Under the pieces are notes generated by a model that searched no databases, was not told the DNA's origin, and saw only the letters and a list, made by a program, of their open reading frames with translations. The translations under genes were made by a program, and so were the position numbers. Of a stretch of DNA of 64,000 bases, positions 9,422 through 18,395 are shown one piece after another; within the stretch, counting starts at the first letter, position 1, and the number at the start of each line of letters is the position of its first letter. Origin of the DNA: Pacificoceanicola onchidii (GTDB lineage: Bacteria > Pseudomonadota > Alphaproteobacteria > Rhodobacterales > Rhodobacteraceae); NCBI RefSeq assembly GCF_004804335.1, contig NZ_SRXY01000011.1:62001-126000 (forward strand). The letters run 5' to 3'.

Positions 9422-11490
9422 AAAGCTCCCTTCTTGGCGAGAAGCAGCATGCTGCCATCGCCCTGGGCCACGGCACGATAGCCTGAGGTGACCACGGTCG
9501 ATGTCTCGGTTTCGACGATGATGGCCGGGCCGTCCACGGCCAGACCGGGGGTCATGTCGGCACGGTTCACTTCGCGTGCTTCCACGTCCTGCCGCAGCGC
9601 CGCGTCAAAGAAATTCCGGTTGCGGGCGACGGCCGCATCGGTACCCGACCCGTGGCGCGCAACCCGTGCGGCCTCTGGCAGAATGGTCGATACGCTGACT
9701 TGCCAATTGGTGATCTCCATCGGCAGACCTTCGATGATCCGCCCGAAGAGCGTGCGATACGCCTCCTCAAAGGCGCTCTGGATCATCGCCACATCCTCTG
9801 CGGCAAAAACCTTGTGCGGCAGAGAAACAGGGATCTCCCAGCCCTGCCCCGAATACCGCATCTGCGCGGTCAATTGCAGCCGGGTCTCTGCCTCTGGCGC
9901 CCCTTTGGCAACAAAGGCGCGGGCCTCGGCTTCCATTTCAGCAAGCGCGGCATTGACCGTATCCGCGTTAAAGGCGTCCAGCCGCTGGAACAGCCCCCGT
10001 GTCGCCTCGAAGCTGAACGGCGCTTTGAGAAAACCGATGGCCGAGCCAACACCCGCCCCCGGCGGAATGATCAGCGCCGAAATGCCCAGCTTTTCACACA
10101 GCCGGCAGGCATGCAGCGGCGCGCCGCCGCCAAAGGCGATCATGGTGAAATGCTCAATGTCGCGGCCGTTTTCCACCGTATGGACCCGCGCCGCGTTGGC
10201 CATGTTCTCGTCCACCAGTTCGGTGATGCCAAAAGCCGCGTCATGCGCCGTCAGGTTCAACTTGTCCGCCGCCTGCGCCGCGTTTTCCGGGTGCAGCTTG
10301 ATCGAGCCCCCGGCGAAATTGTCCGGGTCGAGCCGCCCTAGCAGCAGGTTGGCATCGGTCACCGTTGGCTCTGCGCCGCCGCGCCCGTAACAAGCCGGGC
10401 CCGGTTCCGAAGCCGCCGAGCGTGGCCCAACCTGCAACCGGCCCATGCTGTCGATAGAGGCGATGGAGCCGCCGCCCGCGCCAATCTCCACCATTTCGAC
10501 CACCGGGGTCGACACGGTCATGCCGGAGCCTTTCTTGAACCGATAGGTGCGCGCGACTTCGAACGTGTTGGCGGTCTTGGGCGCGCCATCCTCGATCAGG
10601 CAGATCTTGGCGGTGGTCCCGCCCATGTCAAAACTCAGCACCTTGTCCAAGCCATGCGCCCGGGCAAAATCGGCGGCGAAGATCGCGCCGCCCGCGGGAC
10701 CACTTTCAAGCAAGCGCACAGGTTGCTCTGCCGCCGTTTCTACTGCGATCAGCCCACCGCCGGAATGCAGCATGAAGACCGGCGCCATGACCCCGGTGTC
10801 CCGCAGCCGCGCCACCAGACGGCCAAGGTAATCGGCCACCTGCGGCTGAACATAGGCGTTGGCGATCACCGTGTTGAAGCGTGGCAGTTCCCGCATCTGT
10901 GGCGAGATCACGGACGAGAGCGAAATCGACAGATCCGGCAATGCGGCGCGCAGGGCTTCGCCTACTGCAACTTCATGCGCATCATTGGCATAGGCATGCA
11001 TCAAGCCCACCGCGACGGCCTCGAACCCGCCTTCGCGGACACGCTCGACGATTGTCGCCAGTTCCGCCGCATCCTGCGCAAGCAGCACCTCGCCGTTCGG
11101 CCCCATCCGTTCATTCAGCGTAAAGCGGTGTTCGCGCGGCACCAGCGGCACGGGCAGGTTGAGGTTGAGATCATATTGCTCGAACCGGTTTTCAGAGCGC
11201 ATCTCGATCACATCGCGAAAGCCTTCGGTTGTGATAAAGGCGGTTTTGGCCCCGCGCCGTTCGATCAGCGCATTCGTCACAAGCGTGGTGCCGTGAATGA
11301 CCTGACCAATGTCACCAAGGCCAATCCCGGCCCGGTCCGCTGCCTGAGCGACACCGTCCAGAATGGCCTGCTCCGGCTGTGAGTAATTGGTCAGCACCTT
11401 GCAGGTCGACAGCCCGCCGGGATGCTGCAACGCGATGTCGGTAAAGGTTCCGCCGATGTCGACACCGACGCGAATGGCATTCTCGTGCAT
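9418..11490 (-). CDS. hyuA: Hydantoinase A / oxoprolinase-type ATP-dependent subunit
   Basis: 690 residues. It begins with VGVDIGGTFTDIAL, the actin-fold phosphate loop, then QVIHGTTLVTNALIERRGAK and the FRDVIEMRSENR region, with a second phosphate loop LSFDMGGTTAKICLI and a GGGAPLHACRLCEKLG segment. This is the ATP-binding half of the HyuAB hydrolase. It overlaps hyuB by 4 nt and starts 5 nt after the FAD oxidase gene ends. A five-membered ring formed from an N-carbamoyl amino acid, oxoproline or a sulfur heterocycle would be suitable substrates; the sequence does not decide between them. Confidence 0.9.
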   Translation of the reverse strand: MHENAIRVGVDIGGTFTDIALQHPGGLSTCKVLTNYSQPEQAILDGVAQAADRAGIGLGDIGQVIHGTTLVTNALIERRGAKTAFITTEGFRDVIEMRSENRFEQYDLNLNLPVPLVPREHRFTLNERMGPNGEVLLAQDAAELATIVERVREGGFEAVAVGLMHAYANDAHEVAVGEALRAALPDLSISLSSVISPQMRELPRFNTVIANAYVQPQVADYLGRLVARLRDTGVMAPVFMLHSGGGLIAVETAAEQPVRLLESGPAGGAIFAADFARAHGLDKVLSFDMGGTTAKICLIEDGAPKTANTFEVARTYRFKKGSGMTVSTPVVEMVEIGAGGGSIASIDSMGRLQVGPRSAASEPGPACYGRGGAEPTVTDANLLLGRLDPDNFAGGSIKLHPENAAQAADKLNLTAHDAAFGITELVDENMANAARVHTVENGRDIEHFTMIAFGGGAPLHACRLCEKLGISALIIPPGAGVGSAIGFLKAPFSFEATRGLFQRLDAFNADTVNAALAEMEAEARAFVAKGAPEAETRLQLTAQMRYSGQGWEIPVSLPHKVFAAEDVAMIQSAFEEAYRTLFGRIIEGLPMEITNWQVSVSTILPEAARVARHGSGTDAAVARNRNFFDAALRQDVEAREVNRADMTPGLAVDGPAIIVETETSTVVTSGYRAVAQGDGSMLLLAKKGAL

Positions 11491-11494
11491 GTTC

Positions 11495-12769
11495 TTAAAG
11501 ACTCTTGAGGACTTGGTTGGCCGTAAAGGCCATCTGGTAAAGCCGCGACATGATCGGCGCGCTGGAGACCGTTTCGAGCCGGGCCATGGGCAGCGGCAGC
11601 TCGGACGGATCCATACCGGTGATCAGATCGGCCATGCATTCGCCAAAGATCGTGCCCGTGGTGATCCCCCGCCCATTGTAGCCAATCGGCGTATAAAGAT
11701 TGGGCGCAAGCTGATAGATGCGTGGCAGGTGATCGGGCGTCATGGCGATCTGGCCGTGCCAGGCTTCTTCGATTTCCACGGGCCCAAGCTCAGGAAAGAT
11801 CCGGGCCAGTTGCTTTCTGGCCCAGCGTTGCGACAGGCCGCGCCCGACATTGCCCACCACCGTGCCCATGGAGCCGATAACCAGCCGGTCAAAGGCATCG
11901 CGGCGCAGGCTGAACATGATCTGGCCGGTATCCCAAACGCCCTGACGCTCCGGCAAAATGTGGGACAGATCGGCGCTTAGCGGCTTGGTGGCCAGTTGAA
12001 AGTAATGGATCATGGTGAAGACGCGAGCGAGGTCAGGCCACAGTGCATCCGTATAGGCATTGGTGCCCAGCACCACATGTTTGGCGCGCACCGTTCCGGC
12101 GCTGGTCTCGACGATCCAGCGCTCCCCATCGCGGCGCAGGCCGGTCACTGTGACCCCGGTGCTGATGGTCGCCCCCGCCCCTTTCGCGGCACGGGCAAGC
12201 CCCCGGCAATAGCCCATCGGATTGACCGTGCCCGCGCGATGATCAAGCAGACCACCGTGAAAAACATGCGTCCCGGTCTTGGCAACCATATCTTCGCGGG
12301 AGAGCAGTTCGACCGGCTTGCCAAGGCGGTTCCATTCTTCGTAGCGCGCCTGAAGGTCGGCAAAGCCCGATGGCGCGTGGGCTGCGTGGATCGTGCCGGT
12401 GCGTGTGACCTCACAGCGGATCTGATGCTTTTCGATCAGAGAAAACACCTGCGCCGGTCCCGCCCCGAAACGGTCGATGAAACGCGGGCCGTAAGTGTCG
12501 CCGAGCTTTTTGCGCACAGCCGCCGGCGGATGCCAGACACCGGGATTGACCAGCCCGACATTACGGCCCGAGCCGCCAAAACCCACATGTTTGGCTTCCA
12601 GTACATGCGCGCCCAGCCCTTTTTCCGCCGCGTAGAGCGCGGTCGACAAGCCCGTGAACCCGCCGCCAACGATGGCCACATCGGTTTCGGCATCGCCGGT
12701 CATCGGGTTTTGGATGTCCGGCTCCTCTGCCGAAGCATCCCATAATGATATAGGGCTTTGTGATCGCAT
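11495..12769 (-). CDS. FAD-dependent amine/amino-acid oxidoreductase (DadA/PuuB-like)
   Basis: About 424 residues. The FAD-binding motif DVAIVGGGFTGLSTALYA lies near residue 30 and the C-terminus has YTPIGYNGRGITTGTIFG, the second FAD-contact motif of the DAO family. Such enzymes oxidise the C-N bond of amino acids or secondary amines to imines or aldehydes. I prefer the ATG at 12769 (MRSQSPISLWD; AAAAGGA 11 nt upstream) over one at 12796. It is the first gene of the operon that runs down to the ABC ATPase at 4033, and it diverges from the rhodanese gene across a 116-nt promoter region with a candidate operator. Confidence 0.85.
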   Translation of the reverse strand: MRSQSPISLWDASAEEPDIQNPMTGDAETDVAIVGGGFTGLSTALYAAEKGLGAHVLEAKHVGFGGSGRNVGLVNPGVWHPPAAVRKKLGDTYGPRFIDRFGAGPAQVFSLIEKHQIRCEVTRTGTIHAAHAPSGFADLQARYEEWNRLGKPVELLSREDMVAKTGTHVFHGGLLDHRAGTVNPMGYCRGLARAAKGAGATISTGVTVTGLRRDGERWIVETSAGTVRAKHVVLGTNAYTDALWPDLARVFTMIHYFQLATKPLSADLSHILPERQGVWDTGQIMFSLRRDAFDRLVIGSMGTVVGNVGRGLSQRWARKQLARIFPELGPVEIEEAWHGQIAMTPDHLPRIYQLAPNLYTPIGYNGRGITTGTIFGECMADLITGMDPSELPLPMARLETVSSAPIMSRLYQMAFTANQVLKSL

Positions 12770-12860
12770 GTGCCGGGGCGTCCTTTTGCAAGTCAAGTCT
12801 GCCGACTCTGTTGCTGTTACCTTGCATTGGTCACCTCAGTGTGTCAATATACGAAATATC

Positions 12861-12878
12861 TGTTACGCATACCGGAAC
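12861..12878 (+). promoter_or_regulatory. Candidate IclR operator, site 1 (FAD oxidase/rhodanese divergent promoter)
   Basis: TGTTACGCATACCGGAAC matches the window's shared motif TGTTTCGTATAACAGAAC at 15 of 18 positions. It ends 7 nt before the rhodanese ATG and lies about 90 nt upstream of the divergent oxidase start, so one protein could control both. A related TATACGAAA core occurs just upstream at 12848-12856. Confidence 0.55.
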
Positions 12879-12885
12879 ACTAAAC

Positions 12886-13287
12886 ATGTCACTCAAGAAA
12901 TCCGCTGCCCAAATGGTCAGTGAATCGCGCGCGCGCATAGAAGAAATTGAAACCGCCGATTTGATCGCCCGGCACACGGACGAGAACATCGTTGTCGTTG
13001 ATATTCGCGACATTCGCGAACGCCAGCGTACCGGGGCCATCCCCGGCAGTGTTCACGCCCCGCGCGGAATGATCGAGTTTTGGGTTGATCCCGACAGCCC
13101 ATATCACAAGGACGTCTTTGCTCAGGAAGGCAAGACATATGTGTTCCACTGCGCCTCAGGCTGGCGCTCGGCCCTGACTGTGGCCACGCTTCAGGACATG
13201 GGATTCGAAGCCGCGCACCTGCGCGAAGGCTTCGGTTCCTGGGTCAAGGCTGGCGGGCCGGTGGAAGAGGTCGAACGCAAAGGCTGA
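12886..13287 (+). CDS. Rhodanese-like sulfurtransferase
   Basis: 133 residues, a single rhodanese domain: VVVDIRDIRERQRTGAIPGS, then HAPRGMIEFWVDP and the active loop HCASGWRSAL with the catalytic Cys near residue 90, which carries a persulfide. It moves sulfane sulfur from a donor such as thiosulfate or a persulfide to an acceptor. I chose the ATG at 12886 (MSLKKSAAQM); a longer in-frame extension would run through the promoter. It lies opposite the oxidase operon and near a PLP C-S lyase and an ETHE1-like gene, so handling of sulfane sulfur released in the pathway is likely. Confidence 0.88.
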   Translation: MSLKKSAAQMVSESRARIEEIETADLIARHTDENIVVVDIRDIRERQRTGAIPGSVHAPRGMIEFWVDPDSPYHKDVFAQEGKTYVFHCASGWRSALTVATLQDMGFEAAHLREGFGSWVKAGGPVEEVERKG

Positions 13288-13367
13288 TCGCCTGTTCCCC
13301 GGCTCAAGAAATCGCCAGTCCGCAAAGGTGGGCTGGCAGTCTCGCAGGCCCCAACCCTATCTTCGAC

Positions 13368-14135
13368 TTACATCCGAAGCAATTTCTGCGACACGTTGTT
13401 CGCCGCATGCTGCACCAGCGCACCCATACGCTCTTCGCCGCCGTCATCGAGATTGATATCCGGCAGCGACACCCCGAGCGCCCCGATCGCCTCGCCATCA
13501 GGCAGGCGAATGGCGCCGCCAAAGCTCAGGATCCTGTCGCGAAACTCGCCCCGGTCAAAGGCATAGCCGCGCTTGAGCGTCTGTTTCACGTCCTCGTCCA
13601 CGGCTTCTAGTGTGGTCATGGTCTTGTCGGTGAACGGAGTCAGGTTGCCCTCCAGCTTGACGCGCAGGTCGGCGTAATTGCTGGCGAGAATGGCCTTGCC
13701 CGTGGCCACACAATGGATCGGCGCGCTGCCGCCCACCGGGTTCCACGATCCGATCGGCTTCAGGCTTTCGACCTTGTCGATATAGACCACCGACAATCCC
13801 TCTGGCACAGCCAGATAGACCGCCTCGCCGGTTTCCTGGCTCAGATAGGCCATCTCCGGCGCAGCCACGGCGCGCAGGTTCAGGTTCTCGACCGACGCGC
13901 GCCCCACCTGCCATGTCTTGAGCGTGGCAGCATAGTTCTTGTTGTCGAGATGTTTGACATAGCCCAGCGTGGTCAGCGTCTGCAAAAGCCGGAACGCGTT
14001 GGATTTGGTCAGGCCCAATTCCCGCGACAGCTCCGTCACCCCCTTGCCATTTTGCGCGGTCACAAGATTTTCCAGGATGGACAGACCTTTGGACAGGGTG
14101 CTGTCAACCTTCGGGGCTTTGGGGGCGTCGGTCAT
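13368..14135 (-). CDS. IclR-family regulator, candidate master regulator of the island
   Basis: 255 residues. The winged helix is KGLSILENLVTAQNGKGVTE to LTTLGYVKH with LTKSNAFRLLQ as recognition helix; the ligand domain has the CVATGKAILAS and RGYAFDRGEFRDRILSFGGAI segments of the IclR family. It starts 2 nt after the stop of the molybdoenzyme gene and is probably co-transcribed with it. A copy of the shared dyad lies 23 nt upstream of its start, inside the end of that gene, which points to autoregulation. The dyad has the spacing usual for IclR dimers. It is the best candidate to bind all four sites, though the link is inference. Confidence 0.9.
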   Translation of the reverse strand: MTDAPKAPKVDSTLSKGLSILENLVTAQNGKGVTELSRELGLTKSNAFRLLQTLTTLGYVKHLDNKNYAATLKTWQVGRASVENLNLRAVAAPEMAYLSQETGEAVYLAVPEGLSVVYIDKVESLKPIGSWNPVGGSAPIHCVATGKAILASNYADLRVKLEGNLTPFTDKTMTTLEAVDEDVKQTLKRGYAFDRGEFRDRILSFGGAIRLPDGEAIGALGVSLPDINLDDGGEERMGALVQHAANNVSQKLLRM

Positions 14136-14137
14136 GT

Positions 14138-16471
14138 CTACTCGTCTTTTGTTATCCTGTTTCGTATAACAGAACGGGAGGCGGATACAAATCCGGGCGG
14201 ATCATGCGCCTCTACCCTTGGCGGGGGGCCTTCAAAGCGGGCCAGATCCACCATGGCGGAATGCGAGGCCGGGCTTTGTGTCAGGCTTGATGTGCGCAGA
14301 TCATGGGTCAGCGCGTTGGGGTTGCCGTGGCGGTCCCGCGCTCCCGGGGCTGAGAAATCCGGATCGTACCAAGCACCGGTCCACAAGAACACGCAGCCTT
14401 TCGTGATGGCCTCGCTGACCCGCGCTCCAGCGAGGCACCTTCCCCTGTCATTGAACAATTCCACAACCTGACCATCGGCGATTCCGCGCGCGGCGGCGTC
14501 CTCCGGGTGGATCAGAACCGGCTCGCGGCCGTGCACCTTGGCCGCGAGGCTGACATCGCCATTGTCGAGCTGCGAATGCAGACGCGTTCCGGGCTGACCG
14601 GAAATCAGATGGAGGGGATAGCGGCCCTCCGACAAATCCCGAGGCGGGAACCAACAGGCGTGACCGGGGCAGTCCTCAAGCCCGAAGCCCGCGATGGTTT
14701 CGGAAAACAGTTCCAGTTTGCCGCTTGGGGTCGGCAATGGATTGGCCTCCGGGTCGGCCCGGAATGTGTCCAGAAACACCTGGTTGGGCGACGGGTCGCG
14801 GAACTCGATCATATCGCCGCTCAGAAAGTCATCCCACTCCGGCAGGTTTGCCCCGTCGGCGCTGGCAGCCTCTCGGGTTTCCTGCCAGATGCGTCGCAGC
14901 CAGCCGTCGCTGTCCAGCCCATCCGAGAAGGCCGCTTCATCGCCAAGTCGCCGTGCCAGATCGCGATAGATGTCATATTCCGCCCGCGCCTCACCCGCGG
15001 GCGCCACACAAGCCGGCATCGGGATCAGCGCATTGTCGGACTTGCCGCCCCCGAAATCGGTGCGCTCCTGCGCTGCGGCCACCGGCAGCACAATATCCGC
15101 ATGGCGCGCGGTGGCGGTCCAGTTCAGCTCATTCACGATCACGGTTTCCGGGCGCTGGAAAGCCTGGTGCAGCCGGTGCAGATCCTGATGATGGTGAAAC
15201 GGATTGCCGCCAGCCCACCAGACAAGCCGGGTGTTGGGGAACTGTCGAATCTCGCCATTGTAGGGATAGCGCCCGCCCGGATTCAGCAGCAGGTCTGCAA
15301 TCATCGCCACCGGGATCGAGACATCAACCGGGTTACGCCCCTGCGGCAGGGTGCCCCAGCGAAACGGGCGTTCGACATTGCCGATGTTACCATTCACGCC
15401 GTAGCCAATGGTATAGCCACCCCCCGGGAGCCCGATCTGTCCAAGCATGGCCGCGAGGGTGACCGTCATCCACAGCGGCTGCTCGCCATAATCGGCCCGT
15501 TGCAGGCTGGCGGCGCAGGAAATCATCGTGCGCCCTGCCGCCATCTCGCGGGCCAGCGCAACGATCCTTTGCTCGGGAATACCCGAGAGTTCCGCCGCCC
15601 AGGTTGCGGATTTCGCTACCCCGTCGGTCTCGCCGCGCAGGTAGGCGGCCACCTTGTCGAAACCAACCGTATAGCGCTCCAGAAAATCGGGATCGTGCAG
15701 CCCCTCCGTCAACAGGGTATGGGCCAGCCCCATCATGATGGCCGTATCGGTGCCGGGCCGGGGCGCCAGCCATTCGGCGCCAAGCGCATCCGCCGCGTCC
15801 GAGCGCAGCGGCGAGACATTGACAAAGCGCACGCCCGCGTCGGCGCAGGCTTTCAAGTTGTCTCCCATGCGGTGCCGGGCAAGGCCGCCGTCGCTGACTT
15901 GCGTGTTGCGCATTGCCATGCCGCCAAACATCACCACCAGATCGGCATGATCGGCGATCACCGTCCACCGGGTTGCCTGGGCCACGTGCTGCCGGAACGG
16001 GCCGACGATATGCGGCATCAGGACAAGCGCCGCATTGTAACTGTAGTTGCCTTCGGAGCGCACAAACCCGCCCTGGGTGTTCAGGAACCGCTTGAGCTGG
16101 CTTTGAGCGTGGTGAAACCGCCCGGCGCTCGACCAGCCATAGGAACCGGCGAAAATCGCTTCGTTGCCATAAGTCTGTCGCACCCGCGTGAGCTCGTTTG
16201 CCACAAGATCCAGCGCGTCGTCCCAGTCCAGTTCGACAAACGTGTCGCGCCCGCGAGTTCCGCCGCTGCCGTCAAGCCAGCCGCGGCGCACAGCCGGGCG
16301 CAGCACCCGTGCCCGGCCATTCAGGCTTGAGGCGATGTTGCCGTTGATCTGTGAAGGGTTCGGATCAGCCGGATGCGGATGCACCGCCACCAGCCTGTTG
16401 TTGCCGTCGATCTCTGCGATCCCCGCGCCCCAGTGGCTTGCGGTGGGTTTGTGTGTCGAGCCAGTGCTCAC
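14138..16471 (-). CDS. Cytoplasmic BisC/TorA-type molybdopterin S-/N-oxide reductase
   Basis: 777 residues, the size of biotin sulfoxide reductase. FAGSYGWSSAGRFHHAQSQL near residue 105 equals the SYGW(K/R)S region of the DMSO/TMAO/BisC group, where Ser ligates Mo; no N-terminal Cys cluster for Fe-S and no Tat leader, so it is a cytoplasmic single-subunit enzyme. Molybdopterin-binding landmarks include GGNPFHHHQDLHRL, ELNWTATARHADIVLPVA and LISGQPGTRLHSQLD. The group reduces sulfoxides and N-oxides. The start is GTG at 16471; the divergent C-S lyase gene shares the promoter region. A free amino-acid S-oxide such as methionine or S-alkylcysteine sulfoxide is a reasonable substrate, but it is not proven. 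Confidence 0.85.
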   Translation of the reverse strand: MSTGSTHKPTASHWGAGIAEIDGNNRLVAVHPHPADPNPSQINGNIASSLNGRARVLRPAVRRGWLDGSGGTRGRDTFVELDWDDALDLVANELTRVRQTYGNEAIFAGSYGWSSAGRFHHAQSQLKRFLNTQGGFVRSEGNYSYNAALVLMPHIVGPFRQHVAQATRWTVIADHADLVVMFGGMAMRNTQVSDGGLARHRMGDNLKACADAGVRFVNVSPLRSDAADALGAEWLAPRPGTDTAIMMGLAHTLLTEGLHDPDFLERYTVGFDKVAAYLRGETDGVAKSATWAAELSGIPEQRIVALAREMAAGRTMISCAASLQRADYGEQPLWMTVTLAAMLGQIGLPGGGYTIGYGVNGNIGNVERPFRWGTLPQGRNPVDVSIPVAMIADLLLNPGGRYPYNGEIRQFPNTRLVWWAGGNPFHHHQDLHRLHQAFQRPETVIVNELNWTATARHADIVLPVAAAQERTDFGGGKSDNALIPMPACVAPAGEARAEYDIYRDLARRLGDEAAFSDGLDSDGWLRRIWQETREAASADGANLPEWDDFLSGDMIEFRDPSPNQVFLDTFRADPEANPLPTPSGKLELFSETIAGFGLEDCPGHACWFPPRDLSEGRYPLHLISGQPGTRLHSQLDNGDVSLAAKVHGREPVLIHPEDAAARGIADGQVVELFNDRGRCLAGARVSEAITKGCVFLWTGAWYDPDFSAPGARDRHGNPNALTHDLRTSSLTQSPASHSAMVDLARFEGPPPRVEAHDPPGFVSASRSVIRNRITKDE
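14158..14175 (+). promoter_or_regulatory. Candidate IclR operator, site 2 (upstream of the IclR gene)
   Basis: TGTTTCGTATAACAGAAC, used here as the reference copy, with dyad pattern GTTnnGTnnnACnnAAC. It lies within the last codons of the molybdoenzyme gene and 23 nt upstream of the IclR start. Confidence 0.55.
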
Positions 16472-16478
16472 GTTTTAT

Positions 16479-16496
16479 GTTCCGTTATATGATACA
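16479..16496 (-). promoter_or_regulatory. Candidate IclR operator, site 3 (molybdoenzyme/PLP lyase divergent promoter)
   Basis: On the minus strand it reads TGTATCATATAACGGAAC, 15 of 18 matches to site 2. It lies 8 nt upstream of the GTG start of the molybdoenzyme gene and about 47 nt before the PLP enzyme start, so occupancy could block both. Confidence 0.55.
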
Positions 16497-16542
16497 CGTT
16501 TGCCGAATATTGACACAAGCAAAAGGGGCTGTCATCCTGTTG

Positions 16543-17739
16543 ATGGCCATAAAGGACATTAAAGTGCACGATTCCTCCATCAACTTTGCCGATACTCTGG
16601 TTCAGGACGGGCGTCCCGACCGCACCGAGGGCCGTCATGTCAATATGCCGCTCGAACTCAGCTCTACCATGGTGTTCGACACGCTCGCCGAATTCGAATC
16701 GGCGCGCGATGCCCGCTATGCGCCGGGTACTTTGTATTATGGCCGATACGGCAACGCCGCAGTCTACAAGCTTGAGGCACTCCTCGCCAAACTTGAGCGC
16801 ACCGAAATGGTGACGCTGACTTCCTCTGGTGTGGCGGCGATCAGCACCACGCTGATGGCGCTGACCGCCCCGGGCTCTCATATTCTGGTGGCCGACAATG
16901 TCTATGGCAACACCCGCGCCTTCTGTGATGGCTTGCTGACCCGGCAGGGCGTCACGGTTGATTATTTCGATCCGATGATCGGCGGCCGGATTGCGGGGCT
17001 GATCACCGAAACCACCGCTGCGATCGTTTTCGAAACCCCCGGCTCCGGCACCTTTGAGATGCCCGATATTCGCGCCATTTGTAACGTGGCACGGGCGGCA
17101 AATGTCCCGACCGTGCTCGACAACACCTGGGGCGCACCGATGTTTGTCCAGCCGCTGACACTGGGCGTGGATGTGGTGGTCTATTCAGGCAGTAAATACG
17201 TCTCCGGCCATTCCGATTGCATGCTGGGTGTCACCGCTTCGGCCAAGGAGATTGGCACGCGCATCCGTAAAACCGTGATGCAGATCGGCGACAAAACCGG
17301 CGGACAGGAAGTGCTGCTTGCCCTGCGCGGGCTGCGTACGCTGAAGCTGCGGCTCGAAGCGATTGACCGCGCCGGGCGCGAGATGGCGCACTGGCTTGCC
17401 GATCAGCCGCAGGTCAAACGCGTGCTGCACCCCGCCCTGCCCTCCTGCCCCGGCCACGAACACTGGGCGCGTGATTTTTCCGGTGCTGCCGGGCTGTTCG
17501 GCGTGATCTTCCACACCACCAGCGACGATGCGGTTCGCCGTTTCGTCGACAGTCTTCATCACTTTGGCATCGGCGTCAGCTGGGGCGGCTATGAAAGCCT
17601 CGCCCTGCCGGTGATCCCCCTGCGCAGCGCCAAGCCGTGGACCGAGCCGGGGCGTCTGGTGCGTTTCAATATCGGGCTGGAAGATCCGGCTTCCCTGAAA
17701 GCCGACCTTGCCGCCGCGCTTCCTCTACTTGACCCATAA
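16543..17739 (+). CDS. PLP-dependent C-S lyase of the cystathionine beta-lyase family
   Basis: About 398 residues of the Cys/Met-metabolism PLP family. YYGRYGNAAVYKLEALLAKL is the N-terminal substrate/cofactor region, PTVLDNTWGAPMFVQP carries the PLP-contacting Asp and VVYSGSKYVSGHSDCMLG holds the Schiff-base Lys. Members cleave or build C-S bonds of cystathionine, methionine or S-alkyl-cysteines, releasing thiol, ammonia and a 2-oxoacid. The ATG at 16543 is proposed, but the GTG at 16564 has a better ribosome site (AAGGA, 8 nt upstream). Followed 9 nt later by the VOC gene. Context points to a catabolic lyase rather than methionine biosynthesis. Confidence 0.85.
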   Translation: MAIKDIKVHDSSINFADTLVQDGRPDRTEGRHVNMPLELSSTMVFDTLAEFESARDARYAPGTLYYGRYGNAAVYKLEALLAKLERTEMVTLTSSGVAAISTTLMALTAPGSHILVADNVYGNTRAFCDGLLTRQGVTVDYFDPMIGGRIAGLITETTAAIVFETPGSGTFEMPDIRAICNVARAANVPTVLDNTWGAPMFVQPLTLGVDVVVYSGSKYVSGHSDCMLGVTASAKEIGTRIRKTVMQIGDKTGGQEVLLALRGLRTLKLRLEAIDRAGREMAHWLADQPQVKRVLHPALPSCPGHEHWARDFSGAAGLFGVIFHTTSDDAVRRFVDSLHHFGIGVSWGGYESLALPVIPLRSAKPWTEPGRLVRFNIGLEDPASLKADLAAALPLLDP

Positions 17740-17748
17740 GGACCCAAG

Positions 17749-18384
17749 ATGAACAACAAGATCGATCATTTCGCCATCGGTGCCGATACTCTCGACCAAG
17801 GCGTTGCTGCGCTCAGGGAGGCGCTTGGTGTCGACGTGCCGCGCGGCTCCAAACACGATGCGATGAGCACGCACAACTGCGTTATGCAAGCGGGCAATGA
17901 AAGCTTTCTGGAACTGATCGCGGTGGACCCGGATGCGCCCGATCCGGGCCGTGTCCGTTGGTTCACGCTGGATGATCCGGCAACACGGGCGCGGATCGCG
18001 GACCGCCCGCGCGCGCTGTGCTGGGTGGTCAACACGGACGATCTTGACGGGGTGATTGCCGCAAGTCCGGTGGATCTGGGCGAAGTGGTCCTGTTTCAAC
18101 GCGGCGAGCGGACCTGGCGGCTGACCGTGCCCGCCGATGGCCATCTGCCCGAAGGCGGGCTGCTGCCGGCCTTTATCGAATGGTCCCCCGGCCCGCACCC
18201 CTCCACCGGCCAGCAGGATCTGGGTATCACCCTGACAAAGGTGCAGATCACCAGCCCCGATCCCGACCGCCTGCGCGGCATGTTCGAGACGCTGAATATC
18301 GCGCATCTGGCCGAGATTTCCGAAGGCCCGGCGGCGCTTGCCTTTGAGCTTGATACGCCGCAAGGCGCGGTCACGCTCGACTAG
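17749..18384 (+). CDS. VOC-superfamily (glyoxalase-like) protein
   Basis: 211 residues. KIDHFAIGADTLDQGVAALR at the N-terminus, NCVMQAGNESFLELIAVDP and a later ITLTKVQITSPDPDRLRGMF repeat give the paired beta-alpha-beta layout of a glyoxalase-like domain (Glyoxalase_3 type). Members bind metal ions and act as isomerases, lyases, dioxygenases or binding proteins, so the reaction is not defined. It sits between the PLP lyase (9 nt) and the metallo-hydrolase (11 nt) in one operon, which suggests a step acting on a product of the lyase. Confidence 0.75.
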   Translation: MNNKIDHFAIGADTLDQGVAALREALGVDVPRGSKHDAMSTHNCVMQAGNESFLELIAVDPDAPDPGRVRWFTLDDPATRARIADRPRALCWVVNTDDLDGVIAASPVDLGEVVLFQRGERTWRLTVPADGHLPEGGLLPAFIEWSPGPHPSTGQQDLGITLTKVQITSPDPDRLRGMFETLNIAHLAEISEGPAALAFELDTPQGAVTLD

Positions 18385-18395
18385 CGGAGGCCTTG

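Noticed and set aside
16497-16542. Riboswitch (SAM-type) before the PLP enzyme
   Set aside because: Only about 45 nt separate the operator from the start codon, and no conserved fold was recognised.
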